This document shows, one piece after another, positions 34,084 through 43,090 of a stretch of 64,000 nucleotides of DNA. Position numbers and translations under genes: made by a program. The notes under the pieces are model-generated. The model did no database searches. It was not told the DNA's origin and worked only from the letters and a program-made list of their open reading frames with translations. Each line of letters starts with the position of its first letter. The stretch's first letter is position 1. Source of the stretch: Candidatus Woesearchaeota archaeon B3_Woes (GTDB taxonomy: Archaea; Nanobdellota; Nanobdellia; Woesearchaeales; B3-WOES); NCBI GenBank assembly GCA_005222965.1, contig NJBG01000001.1, forward strand, positions 675,533 to 739,532, in the 5' to 3' direction.

Positions 34084-36264
34084 ATGACAGAAAAGATGGT
34101 TGACAGGGTAGTAAAGATTGCTAATAATTATAAAAATATTAGAAATATCGCTATTTGCGCTCATATTGATCATGGAAAAACAACCTTTTCTGATAATCTA
34201 TTAGCAGGAGCTGGTATGATGTCAGAAGAATTAGCTGGAAAAGCATGTCTAATGGATTTCCATGACGATGAACAGGAAAGAGGAATAACAATTGACACAG
34301 CATCTGTTTCTATGGTTCACACATTTAAAGGAGAAGATTATCTAATAAACCTAATGGATACTCCTGGTCACGTTGATTTTGGAGGAGACGTTACAAGGGC
34401 CATGAGAGCAGTTGATGGAGCTGTTGTTTTATGCTGTGCATCAGAAGGAATCATGCCTCAAACAGAAACAGTTCTAAGACAAGCCCTAAAAGAAAGAGTT
34501 AAACCGGTTTTATTCATAAATAAAGTTGATAGACTGATTAAAGAGCTGCAACTAACTCCTGAACAAATGCAGGAAAGATTTATTGGCATAATCAATAATG
34601 TTAACAGATTAATAAATAAGATTGCAGAAGAAGGATATGGCAAAAAATGGCAAACAGAAGTCCAAAACGGAAGTGTTGCTTTTGGTTCTGCCTACCATAA
34701 TTGGGCTCTAAGCATACCTTATATGAAGGAAAAAAATATCACATTTAAAGATATTATAGATGCATATAAAGCAGGCGAAGACAAATACAAAGAATTGGCT
34801 AAAAAAGCACCACTACATGAAGTTATTCTTAACATGGTTATAAATCATTTACCAGATCCTGTTACTGCTCAGAACTACAGGATAGAAAAAATATGGCATG
34901 GAGACATCGAAAGCGAAGATGGACAAGCTTTAAAAAAATGTGATCCAAACGGAAACCTATTTTTCACTACTGTAAAGATTGTTGTTGATCCTCAAGCAGG
35001 AGAAATTTCTACAGGAAGATTGTATGCTGGAACTATAACAAAAGGTACAGAAGTTTATCTTAATAAACTAAAACAAGAAGGAAGAATTCAACAAATATTT
35101 ATTATGAATGGTGCTAAACGTGAAATTGTAGAAAAAATACCGTGTGGTAATATTATAGGTATTAGTGGAATAAAATCATCTGTTGGAGAAACAGTAACAA
35201 TAGGGGAATCCACCCCATTCGAACAAATTACTCATATATTTGATCCTGTTATAAGTAAATCTATAGAAGCAAAAAATCCTGCAGATTTACCTAAGCTTGT
35301 TGAAGTCTTAAAAACAGTTGCAAAAGAAGACCCTACAATACAAATTGAAATAAACGAAGAAACAGGGGAAAACCTTTTACATGGAATGGGTGAACTTCAT
35401 CTAGAGATCATAGAAAATAGAATAAAAACAGAAAAAGGAGTAGAAGTTAAAACATCTCCTCCAATTGTTGTATATAGGGAAGCAATAACAAAAGAAAGTC
35501 CAGAAGCAGAAGGAAAAAGCCCAAATAAACACAACAGATTCTATATTAAAGTTGAACCCCTAGATGATTCAATATATGAAGCAATGAAAAAAGGAGACTT
35601 ACCTAATAATAAAAGACTCAAGAAAAAAGATAATACAATAAGAGAAGTATTAGTAAACTGTGGAATGGATTCAAAAATAGCAGTTAAAGTAAAAGGATTT
35701 TTTAATGGTAATATATTCTTAGATCAAACACGCGGTCAAGTCCATATTGGAGAAGTAATTGAAATGATTCTTGATATGTTTGAAGATGTTATGAAAAAAG
35801 GACCTTTGGCTCGTGAACCTTGTATAAAAGTAAAAGTAAGCCTTATGGATATGAAATTACACGAAGACGCAATTCATAGAGGACCTGCTCAAGTCTATCC
35901 TGCTGTTAGAGAAAGCATAAGAGGAGCTATGATGCAGGCAAGACCAATCGTATATGAACCTTTACAAACTCTTCATATAGAAGGACCAGCAGATAATATG
36001 GGAGATATATCAAAATTAATAGCAAATAAACGTGGTCAGTTATTAGAAATGGACCAAGAAGGAGATTTAGTAGTAGCTAAAGCAAAACTCCCTGTTGGAG
36101 AGATGTTCGGATGGAGTTCTGAATTAAGATCAGCAACATCCGGACGTGGAACATCTTCATTAATTGATCAATCATTTGAAAAACTTCCAGAAGAACTTCA
36201 GGAAAAGATAATAAATAATATAAAAAACAGAAAAGGATTAACAGACGCCCAGGTTGGTGTTTAA
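34084..36264 (+). CDS. fusA: Translation elongation factor 2 (aEF-2)
   Basis: A 726-residue GTPase that drives ribosome translocation. G1 AHIDHGKTT (26-34), switch region RGITID, G3 DTPGHVDF (about 92-99) and G4 NKVD (about 146-149) are complete. Domain IV carries the loop LHEDAIHRGPAQV, retaining the histidine that becomes diphthamide in archaea and eukaryotes. It follows ndk by 11 bp after a GGGGA ribosome-binding sequence. Confidence 0.98.
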   Translation: MTEKMVDRVVKIANNYKNIRNIAICAHIDHGKTTFSDNLLAGAGMMSEELAGKACLMDFHDDEQERGITIDTASVSMVHTFKGEDYLINLMDTPGHVDFGGDVTRAMRAVDGAVVLCCASEGIMPQTETVLRQALKERVKPVLFINKVDRLIKELQLTPEQMQERFIGIINNVNRLINKIAEEGYGKKWQTEVQNGSVAFGSAYHNWALSIPYMKEKNITFKDIIDAYKAGEDKYKELAKKAPLHEVILNMVINHLPDPVTAQNYRIEKIWHGDIESEDGQALKKCDPNGNLFFTTVKIVVDPQAGEISTGRLYAGTITKGTEVYLNKLKQEGRIQQIFIMNGAKREIVEKIPCGNIIGISGIKSSVGETVTIGESTPFEQITHIFDPVISKSIEAKNPADLPKLVEVLKTVAKEDPTIQIEINEETGENLLHGMGELHLEIIENRIKTEKGVEVKTSPPIVVYREAITKESPEAEGKSPNKHNRFYIKVEPLDDSIYEAMKKGDLPNNKRLKKKDNTIREVLVNCGMDSKIAVKVKGFFNGNIFLDQTRGQVHIGEVIEMILDMFEDVMKKGPLAREPCIKVKVSLMDMKLHEDAIHRGPAQVYPAVRESIRGAMMQARPIVYEPLQTLHIEGPADNMGDISKLIANKRGQLLEMDQEGDLVVAKAKLPVGEMFGWSSELRSATSGRGTSSLIDQSFEKLPEELQEKIINNIKNRKGLTDAQVGV

Positions 36265-36279
36265 ATAAAACCACAACCT

Positions 36280-36364
36280 TTTTAAACCAAATCCTTTTCC
36301 TCTGTTTACAAGCCCGAGTTCACGCGCATTTAGGGTGGTAGTGTGATTTCTCGGCAATATTAAA
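36280..36364 (+). promoter_or_regulatory. Promoter and hairpin leader of the S13 operon
   Basis: After TATA-like CTTTTTAAA (about 36279-36287), a leader of roughly 60 nt can fold: CCGAG (36314-36318) with CTCGG (36350-36354), and above an internal loop TCACGC (36320-36325) with GTGTGA (36341-36346), closing a 15-nt G-rich loop. Most first genes here lack leaders, so a structured one before a ribosomal operon suggests feedback control. Confidence 0.5.
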
Positions 36365-36913
36365 ATGGTAGAACAAAAAAACGAAAATAAAAAAGACTTC
36401 AAACATGTCGGAAACAAAGTTTCTGAGAATGCTCAAAAATCGCAAGATGATTTTCGACATTTTGTTAGAATTGCAAATACAGATCTAAATGGAAACCACA
36501 AAATAGAAAGAGCTCTAACAAAAATAAAAGGAGTAGGTTTTCAATTTGCTAATGCAGTCTGTTCAACATTAAAAATAGATCCAAACCAACAAACAGGATA
36601 TCTAAATGATGAAACTATTAAAAGAATACAAGAACTATTAAAAGATCCTCTAAAATTCAATATTCCTCAGTGGCTTTTTAACAGAAGAAAAGATTATGAG
36701 ACAGGAGAAGACAAGCATATATTAACTTCTGATGTTGATTTTATTCAAGATAATGATCTAAAACGTATGAAAAAAATTAAATGTTATAGGGGGGTAAGGC
36801 ACATGAGAGGATTACCTGTCAGAGGCCAAAGAACAAAATCAAACTTTAGAAAAAATAAAGGAAAAGGCAGCCTTGGTGTAAAAAAGAAAAAAGGAAAGTC
36901 CGGAAAAGTATAA
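36365..36913 (+). CDS. rps13: Ribosomal protein S13
   Basis: A 182-residue S13. Core from about 37 (VRIANTDLNGNHKIERALTKIKGVGFQFA) through YRGVRHMRGLPVRGQRTKSNFR near the end, which contacts 16S rRNA and tRNA in the head. The first 35 residues are a charged extension not present in the usual archaeal protein of about 150. First gene of S13-S4-S11-RpoD. Confidence 0.97.
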   Translation: MVEQKNENKKDFKHVGNKVSENAQKSQDDFRHFVRIANTDLNGNHKIERALTKIKGVGFQFANAVCSTLKIDPNQQTGYLNDETIKRIQELLKDPLKFNIPQWLFNRRKDYETGEDKHILTSDVDFIQDNDLKRMKKIKCYRGVRHMRGLPVRGQRTKSNFRKNKGKGSLGVKKKKGKSGKV

Positions 36914-36920
36914 ATAAAAA

Positions 36921-37637
36921 ATGGGAGATCCAAGAAAAGCAAGGAAAAAGTATAAAACACCTAGCCATCCATGGCAAAAGGCCAGATTAGAAGAGGAAAC
37001 AAAGTTAGCAGAAGAATATGGATTGAAAAATAAAGAAGAAATATGGAAGATGGATTCTTTTATAAAAAACTTTACAAACCAAAGTAAAAAATTAGTCACA
37101 CTTGTATCAAAACAAGCTGAAAAAGAAAAATTAAATTTAATCAAAAAACTAAAAACATTAGGCTTATTAAAACAAAACCAAGGTTTTGAAAATATACTTA
37201 ATCTAACTATAAGAGATGTTATGGAAAGAAGATTACAAACCCTTGTTCATAGAAAAGGATTAGCAAAAACAATGAAGCAAGCAAGACAATTAATCATTCA
37301 CTCTCATATAAACATAGGAGATCAGAGAATAACATCCCCTTCTTATCTAATAAATATCGATGAAGAAAAAAAGATAAGCTTTGCTTCAAAAAGCGCTTTC
37401 TCAAGTCCAGATCATCCTGAAAGGGTTATTAAAGAACTTAAAGCAAAAAAGAAAACAGAAGAAAAGGAAGAAAAAAAACCAAAAGCTGAGAAAAAAGAAA
37501 TAAAGAAAGAAACAAAACCAAAAAAAGAGAAAACAGAAGTAAAAGAAGAAAAGAAAGAGTCAAAAAAGAAGAAAAACATATTAAAGAAAAAAAATCAAAA
37601 AAAGACGAACCAAAAGATAAAAAATGAGATCAAATAA
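36921..37637 (+). CDS. rps4: Ribosomal protein S4
   Basis: A 238-residue S4. Residues 1-165 match the archaeal protein, including the S4 RNA-binding domain [20 protein letters not shown] (about 95-114). The remaining 70 residues are an almost pure Lys/Glu tail, which overlaps the next gene by 14 nt. Primary 16S rRNA binder. Confidence 0.96.
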   Translation: MGDPRKARKKYKTPSHPWQKARLEEETKLAEEYGLKNKEEIWKMDSFIKNFTNQSKKLVTLVSKQAEKEKLNLIKKLKTLGLLKQNQGFENILNLTIRDVMERRLQTLVHRKGLAKTMKQARQLIIHSHINIGDQRITSPSYLINIDEEKKISFASKSAFSSPDHPERVIKELKAKKKTEEKEEKKPKAEKKEIKKETKPKKEKTEVKEEKKESKKKKNILKKKNQKKTNQKIKNEIK

Positions 37638-38022
37638 TATAAGATGGGGAATTGTACATATTTATTCTAGTTATAATAATACTATTATTCATATTACAGA
37701 TATAACAGGAACAGAAACAATAGCCAGAACATCAGGTGGTCAAGTTGTTAAAGCAGACAGAATGGAAAGTTCACCTACTGCCGCTATGATGGCTGCAAAA
37801 AGAGCAGCTGAAATAGCAATGGATAAAGGAATTTCAGGAATTCATGTTAAAATAAGAGCACCCGGAGGCCATAATGGACCTTCCAACCCAGGACCTGGCG
37901 CTCAGGCAGCTATAAGGGCCTTATCAAGAATGGGTCTTAAGATAGGTATAATAGAAGATGTTACTCCTGTACCTCATGATGGATGCAGAAAAAAAGGAGG
38001 TAAAAGAGGAAGAAGAGTTTAA
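37624..38022 (+). CDS. rps11: Ribosomal protein S11
   Basis: A 132-residue S11 of normal length with [18 protein letters not shown] at the start and the rRNA-contact region [20 protein letters not shown] (about 79-98), ending in the conserved [13 protein letters not shown]. Overlaps the S4 end by 14 nt; rpoD follows one base after the stop. Confidence 0.98.
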   Translation: MRSNNIRWGIVHIYSSYNNTIIHITDITGTETIARTSGGQVVKADRMESSPTAAMMAAKRAAEIAMDKGISGIHVKIRAPGGHNGPSNPGPGAQAAIRALSRMGLKIGIIEDVTPVPHDGCRKKGGKRGRRV

Positions 38023-38023
38023 A

Positions 38024-38821
38024 ATGGAAATAAAATTATTAGAAAAAAATCAAGAAGCAAAAAAAAATTCTTTTATTTTAAAAAAGACTAATGTAACCTT
38101 TGCTAACCTATTAAGAAGATATGCTGTTGAAAAAGTTCCAACAATGGCAATAGAAGATGTTGAAATAAAAGACAACAGCTCTGTTTTATACGACGAAGTA
38201 ATCGCACACCGTCTTGGACTTATTCCACTAACAACAGATATAAAAAGTTATTATATAAATAAAAAATGCAAATGTAAGGGAAAAGGATGCAACAGATGTA
38301 CTCTGAAACTTACACTAAAAGCAGAAGGTCCAGGAATTGTATATGCTTCTGATATCAAAAGCAAAGATCCAAAAGTAAAACCAGTATATCCAAAAACACC
38401 AATTGTAAAATTACTAAAAGATCAAAAAATTGAATTACTCGCAACAGCTATTTTAGGCCAAGGCCAAGATCATGTTAAATTTTCTCCTGGTTTTGCATAC
38501 TATAAATTTAGACCAGAAGTTAAAATAAACAAAAACCCTAAAAATGCCGAAGAAGTAGCTCAAAACTGTCCAGTAGATGTTTTTGATGCTAAAAACAACA
38601 ATCTGACAATAAACAAAGACAATGTAATGAAATGTCACTTTTGTAATCAATGTGTTGAGGTAGCAGATCCTAATAACACAATAGGCATTGAAAAAAGTTC
38701 AGATATAATATTTAATGTTGAAAGCTGGGGCCAATTAAGTTGTAAAGAAACTATTCTGACAGCAATAGATGAATACAACAAAGACCTGGACGAATTTGAA
38801 AAACTCCTCAAAAAATCTTAA
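38024..38821 (+). CDS. rpoD: RNA polymerase subunit D with an Fe-S cluster domain
   Basis: A 265-residue assembly subunit equivalent to bacterial alpha and Rpb3. NVTFANLLRRYAVEKVPTMAIEDVEI (about 23-48) is the dimer domain. A Cys-rich CKCKGKGCNRC (about 84-94) is followed by a ferredoxin-like insert with NCPVDVF and CHFCNQC, four cysteines suited to one [4Fe-4S] cluster. The start at 38024 (TAA-A-ATG) is preferred over a longer frame that overlaps S11 by 65 nt. Confidence 0.96.
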   Translation: MEIKLLEKNQEAKKNSFILKKTNVTFANLLRRYAVEKVPTMAIEDVEIKDNSSVLYDEVIAHRLGLIPLTTDIKSYYINKKCKCKGKGCNRCTLKLTLKAEGPGIVYASDIKSKDPKVKPVYPKTPIVKLLKDQKIELLATAILGQGQDHVKFSPGFAYYKFRPEVKINKNPKNAEEVAQNCPVDVFDAKNNNLTINKDNVMKCHFCNQCVEVADPNNTIGIEKSSDIIFNVESWGQLSCKETILTAIDEYNKDLDEFEKLLKKS

Positions 38822-38834
38822 TCCATAATTTTTT

Positions 38835-38918
38835 GCGGGAGTGGCAGAGCGGTCAAATGCGCAAGGTTGAGGGCCTTGTCCCTTAGTGGGTGCGCGAGTT
38901 CAAACCTCGTCTCCCGCA
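38835..38918 (+). tRNA. tRNA-Leu (GAG)
   Basis: Class II tRNA: acceptor GCGGGAG/CTCCCGC with A73, anticodon stem CAAGG/CCTTG with loop TTGAGGG (anticodon 38869-38871), long variable arm with a CCC/GGG stem, and T-loop TTCAAAC. No intron. It lies within the ribosomal operon between rpoD and L18e, the same place as in many archaea. Confidence 0.96.
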
Positions 38919-38934
38919 TAATCATACTCGAAAA

Positions 38935-39297
38935 ATGAAAAAAACAAAAGCAACAAATGAACATTTGGTAAGCCTAATAAGTGAACTGAAAAAAAAGGCA
39001 ATTGAAACAGATGTAAAACTCTTCAAAAGAATAGCTATTGATCTTGAAAAGCCTACAAGGTCAAAAAGAGCAGTGAATCTAAGCAGAATCAATAGATTTA
39101 CATCAGAAAATGAAATAATTGTTGTTCCTGGAAAAGTTCTAGGAACAGGGGAATTAGATCATCCATTAACAATAGCAGCATATAAATTCTCTTCAAGCGC
39201 TTTAGATAAAATTAATATATCAAAATCAAAAGCAATAACCCTAAAAGATTTAATTAAGGACGAAGTAAAAGGTAAAAAAATCAGAATAATAGGTTAA
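38935..39297 (+). CDS. rpl18e: Ribosomal protein L18e
   Basis: A 120-residue large-subunit protein (eL18) with VNLSRINRFT and the conserved IIVVPGKVLGTGELDHPLTIAAYKFS (about 62-87). I placed the start at 38935, after the tRNA; an upstream in-frame ATG at 38890 lies inside tRNA-Leu. Confidence 0.95.
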   Translation: MKKTKATNEHLVSLISELKKKAIETDVKLFKRIAIDLEKPTRSKRAVNLSRINRFTSENEIIVVPGKVLGTGELDHPLTIAAYKFSSSALDKINISKSKAITLKDLIKDEVKGKKIRIIG

Positions 39298-39298
39298 A

Positions 39299-39712
39299 AT
39301 GATAATAGATGGAAAAAATCTAATAATGGGAAGAGCAGCAGCATTTATAGCTAAACAATCCTTAATGGGAGAAAAAGTAGATGTAGTTAATTGTAATGAA
39401 ATGTTGATTACAGGAAATAAAAGAGAAATTATTGCAAAATATAAAAGAAAAAAATCAATGGGGGTTCCGTCAAAAGGACCTTTTCAACCAAAGAAACCAG
39501 ATATGTTTGTCAGAAAAGTAATAAGAGGCATGCTTCCCTATAAACAATTCAAAGGGAGAGAAGCATTTAAAAGAGTAAGATGTCATATTGGTTTTCCAGA
39601 AACCCTAAAAGGCGAAGCTCAAACAATAAAAAACGCATCAATTAATAAAGTTCCAAATCTAAAATATATTAAAGTAGAAACTGTTTGTAAGGAGTTAGGA
39701 TGGCAAAAATAA
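39299..39712 (+). CDS. rpl13: Ribosomal protein L13
   Basis: A 137-residue L13 with IIDGKNLIMGRAAAFIAKQ at the start, VNCNEMLITGNK, and the FVRKVIRGMLPYK and AFKRVRCHIG segments of the archaeal family. Begins one base after L18e and overlaps S9 by 13 nt. Confidence 0.97.
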   Translation: MIIDGKNLIMGRAAAFIAKQSLMGEKVDVVNCNEMLITGNKREIIAKYKRKKSMGVPSKGPFQPKKPDMFVRKVIRGMLPYKQFKGREAFKRVRCHIGFPETLKGEAQTIKNASINKVPNLKYIKVETVCKELGWQK

Positions 39713-40098
39713 TTCATACAAAAGGAAAGAGAAAAAGAGCAGTAGCAAGAGCTACCCTTAAAGAAGGCAGAGGGATAATAAAGATAAACAGCAAACTCCT
39801 GAATGTTATGGAACCAAAACTAGTTAGAATGAAAATAAGAGAACCTGTAATCTTAGCAGGGGACACAATCAATAAAGTAAACATAAGCGTTAATGTTTTT
39901 GGCGGGGGAATAATGTCCCAAGCAGACGCTGCAAGATTAGCAATAGCAAAATCCTTAGTTCAGTATAATAAAAAATTAGAAAAAACATTTTTAGATTATG
40001 ACAGGCAGCTTCTTGTTGCAGATGTCAGAAGAAAAGAAACACACAAGCCTAATAGCCATGGTAAAGCAAGAGCTAAACGGCAAAAATCTTACAGATAA
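39700..40098 (+). CDS. rps9: Ribosomal protein S9
   Basis: A 132-residue S9 with GKRKRAVARATLKEGRG, the GGGIMSQADAARLAIAKSLV segment, and the C-terminal KARAKRQKSYR tail whose last Arg reaches the P-site tRNA. Overlaps L13 by 13 nt. Confidence 0.98.
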   Translation: MAKIIHTKGKRKRAVARATLKEGRGIIKINSKLLNVMEPKLVRMKIREPVILAGDTINKVNISVNVFGGGIMSQADAARLAIAKSLVQYNKKLEKTFLDYDRQLLVADVRRKETHKPNSHGKARAKRQKSYR

Positions 40099-40107
40099 GG
40101 TGATAAA

Positions 40108-40311
40108 ATGATAATACCAATAAGATGTTGGAGTTGCGGAAAACCAGTTGCCCATTTATGGGAAGAATATCAACAAAGATTAGAAAAAGAAGGCGAAGAA
40201 AACAGAAAAAAAATCCTAGATGATTTAGGATTAGAAAGATATTGCTGCAGAGCAGTCTTCCTAGGCCATGTTGATTTAATAGACACAGTATCTAGATTTA
40301 AGAAATTTTAG
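40108..40311 (+). CDS. rpoN: RNA polymerase subunit N (Rpb10)
   Basis: A 67-residue zinc-bundle subunit: CWSCGKP (C-x2-C) and the adjacent pair YCC (positions 45-46) bind zinc. A ribosome-binding AAGGTGA lies just before the ATG. It ends the operon; the usual next genes (RpoK, enolase, S2) are absent and the convergent hydrogenase operon follows with a 4-nt overlap. Confidence 0.97.
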   Translation: MIIPIRCWSCGKPVAHLWEEYQQRLEKEGEENRKKILDDLGLERYCCRAVFLGHVDLIDTVSRFKKF

Positions 40312-41981
40312 AACATACTCCTTTTTATATAATGAGTATGTAATAATTTTTCAGATTTTCTACTTAAAGGAGCTCCTAAAAATTCATTATATATATCTTT
40401 CACTATTGGATTTTCATGAGATTTTCTAAAAGGTAATTTTCTATCTTCTTTGTAAATTGCCTTCATTCTTTTTTGTATTTTTTCTTCTGAATAAGGCAAT
40501 GGCTGTCCTCCACCACCTATACAACCGCCAGGGCAAGCCATTATTTCAATAAAATGATAATCATTTTTTCTTTCTAATAATTTTCTTGCATTAGCCAGGC
40601 CATTTGCAGCTGCATATTTAATTTTCCCTCCATTTAAACTAATAACACCTTCTTTAATACCACACATACCTCTTAATTGATTAAACTCAACCTTTTTCAG
40701 AGTTTTTCCAGTAGCTAATTCATAAACTGTTCTTAATGCAGCTTCCATTACCCCTCCTGTTGCTCCAAACATAACTCCTGCTCCTGTTGAAATTCCTAAA
40801 GCAGGATCAAACTTTTCATTAGGCAATGATTTAAAATCAATATTAAAATGCTTTATAAGTTTTGAAAATTCTCTTGTTGTTAAAACATAATCAACACCGC
40901 TCTTTAATTCAGGTCTTGTTGATTCAAATTTTTTTGCAGTACAAGGCATAACAGACACAACCACAATATCTTTTGGAGCTATATTTGATTTTTTAGCATA
41001 ATAAGTCTTAGTTAATACTCCTAACATTTCATGAGGGCTTTTACACGAAGACATGTTTTTCAGTAAATCATGATAAAAATGTTCCATAAACTTTATCCAC
41101 GCAGGGCAACATGTTGTTATCATAGGAAAAGGACCCCCTTTGCTTAATCTTCTAATAAATTCTGAAGCTTCTTCCATAATAGTCATATCAGCTCCTAAAT
41201 TTGTATCAAACACTTTATCAAAGCCACATCTTCTTAATGCACTTACCATTTTACCCTTAACCAAAGTTCCGGGTTTCATACCAAACTCTTCTCCTAAAGA
41301 CGCCCTTATAGAAGGTGCTGTCTGAACTACAACATGCTTTTTCTTATCTTTAAGAACCTTTAAAACATCTTGAAGATGTTCTCTTTCACTAATAGCCCCA
41401 ACAGGACATGCTGCAATGCACTGCCCGCATTTTATACAAGCCACATCATGAAGGCCGTGCTCAAAATAAGGAGTAACATGTTCATTATGGCCTCTTCCAG
41501 CAAAATCAATAGCCCATGTTGCTTGGACATCAGCACAAACCTGCACACACCTACCACAATTAACACATAAATTATTATCTCTTATTACAGATGTTCCTAA
41601 CTCAACCTTATATTTCCTCGTAGGGTCAAATCTTATATCTTTTAATCCAACATCCTGCACTATTTTACACAAGTCATGCTCTTTATTTTCTATAAAACAC
41701 TCTTTTGCATGCTCTGATATAAGCAATTCAGCATTAATCATTCTAGCTCTTTTAACCTTTTTAGAATTTGTTACAATCTCCATATCTTTTTCAGGATATT
41801 TTGAACAAGATGTTGATAATTTGCCATTAATCTCAACCAAACAAAGCCTGCACCTAGCTTCTGGTTTAAGATTTTCCTGATAGCATAGAGTAGGAATTTC
41901 TATTCCTCTATCTCTTAAAATATGAAGTAATGTTTTATTTTGATCACATTCAACAACCTTACCATCAATCTTTATCTTCAT
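40308..41981 (-). CDS. hydA: [FeFe]-hydrogenase catalytic subunit HydA
   Basis: A 557-residue group A [FeFe]-hydrogenase that makes or uses H2. In order: an N-terminal [2Fe-2S] domain (Cys33, 44, 47, 59); a region where the usual His-Cys3 cluster should be but only His91, Cys95 and Cys105 are seen; two [4Fe-4S] sites (Cys139/142/145 with 192, and 182/185/188 with 149); and the H-cluster domain with TTCCPAW (289-295), MPCTAKKFE (345-353) and MACPGGCIGGGGQP (481-494). All H-cluster cysteines (292, 347, 483, 487) and the proton-relay Cys291 are present. L1 has Thr in place of the usual Ser of TSCCP. Maturases HydE, HydF and HydG are not in the window. Confidence 0.95.
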   Translation of the reverse strand: MKIKIDGKVVECDQNKTLLHILRDRGIEIPTLCYQENLKPEARCRLCLVEINGKLSTSCSKYPEKDMEIVTNSKKVKRARMINAELLISEHAKECFIENKEHDLCKIVQDVGLKDIRFDPTRKYKVELGTSVIRDNNLCVNCGRCVQVCADVQATWAIDFAGRGHNEHVTPYFEHGLHDVACIKCGQCIAACPVGAISEREHLQDVLKVLKDKKKHVVVQTAPSIRASLGEEFGMKPGTLVKGKMVSALRRCGFDKVFDTNLGADMTIMEEASEFIRRLSKGGPFPMITTCCPAWIKFMEHFYHDLLKNMSSCKSPHEMLGVLTKTYYAKKSNIAPKDIVVVSVMPCTAKKFESTRPELKSGVDYVLTTREFSKLIKHFNIDFKSLPNEKFDPALGISTGAGVMFGATGGVMEAALRTVYELATGKTLKKVEFNQLRGMCGIKEGVISLNGGKIKYAAANGLANARKLLERKNDYHFIEIMACPGGCIGGGGQPLPYSEEKIQKRMKAIYKEDRKLPFRKSHENPIVKDIYNEFLGAPLSRKSEKLLHTHYIKRSMF

Positions 41982-43090
41982 TTGACTTTTGCCTCAAACT
42001 CTTTTCTAAAATATTTTAAAGCAGTAATTAAATGTTGAGTAGACGTTTGACCCAGTCCACAAAAAGAAGTTTCTTTTATCACTTCAGCAAGTTCTTCTAA
42101 AGTATCTAAATCTTTTTTAGTTGCTTCTCCCATTGAAATGTTCTCTAATAAAGCTAATATCCTCATTGTTCCCTCTCTACATGGGGTGCATTTTCCACAG
42201 GATTCAAACTCATAGAATTTTGCAATGTTTGTTGCTACATCAACAATAGATTGTTTTTCATCAACAACAATTACACTACAAGCTCCTAAAACACACTCTT
42301 TTCCACATATATTTTCAGGAGTTAACTTAATATCACAATAAGGAAGACACCCACCAAAACAACCAAAGTAAACAGCTTTTACTTTGTTTTTAGGCCTGCC
42401 CATCTTAATAAGCTCACATAAATTTGTTCCTAGAGGAAGTTCATAAACACCAGGATTAGTAACATTTCCTGATAAACAAAACAACCTCAACATACTGTCC
42501 CAATCCTCAAACATTACAGCTAAAGGAACATTTGCTAATGTCTCAACATTATTAATCACAGTCGGCTTTCCAAACAAACCATCTGTTGTTGGAAAAGGAG
42601 GTTTATCTCTTGGTTGGCCCCTCTTCCCTTCAATTGATTCTATTATTGCTGTTTCATCACCACAAACATAAGAACCAGCACCTAAAATAATTTCAATCTT
42701 AACTTTTGATTTTGTTTTTCTAACAACATTTTTAATTACTTTATTTAATCCTTTTTCTAAATAATCATATTCCCCTCTCAAATAAATAAAAGCCTTCTCT
42801 GCTCCAACAGCAAAAGCAGCAATAAGAATCCCTTCAATAACCAACTCTGGATTATAATTTAAAATAAATTTATCCTTAAATGTTCCAGGCTCTCCTTCAT
42901 CAGCATTACAGATAATATATTTTTCTTTACCAGGAGACTTTAAAGCCATCTCCCATTTTAATCCTGTTAAAAAACTAGCTCCACCCCTACCAGTCAAACC
43001 TTTTTCTTTTATTAACTTAATAACCTTTTTCTGTCCTAACATAACAGATTTTGCATAAGCTTTTTGATCAGTCTTTCTTAAAATTTGCAT
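41978..43090 (-). CDS. hydB: HydB/NuoF-like NAD(P)H- and FMN-binding subunit
   Basis: A 370-residue NuoF-type protein that would exchange electrons between NAD(P)H and the cluster chain. The Gly-rich GLTGRGGASFLTGLKWE (about 31-47) binds NADH, NADEGEPGTFKD (about 62-73) binds FMN, and the [4Fe-4S] site is ESCGKCTPCREGT with a later FCGLGQT. It lacks the N-terminal thioredoxin-like and C-terminal ferredoxin domains of longer bifurcating HydB proteins. Overlaps hydA by 4 nt and hydC by 13 nt. Confidence 0.93.
   Translation of the reverse strand: MQILRKTDQKAYAKSVMLGQKKVIKLIKEKGLTGRGGASFLTGLKWEMALKSPGKEKYIICNADEGEPGTFKDKFILNYNPELVIEGILIAAFAVGAEKAFIYLRGEYDYLEKGLNKVIKNVVRKTKSKVKIEIILGAGSYVCGDETAIIESIEGKRGQPRDKPPFPTTDGLFGKPTVINNVETLANVPLAVMFEDWDSMLRLFCLSGNVTNPGVYELPLGTNLCELIKMGRPKNKVKAVYFGCFGGCLPYCDIKLTPENICGKECVLGACSVIVVDEKQSIVDVATNIAKFYEFESCGKCTPCREGTMRILALLENISMGEATKKDLDTLEELAEVIKETSFCGLGQTSTQHLITALKYFRKEFEAKVK

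Noticed and set aside
38890-38934. L18e start at 38890
   Set aside because: That ATG is inside tRNA-Leu; 38935 gives the normal L18e length.
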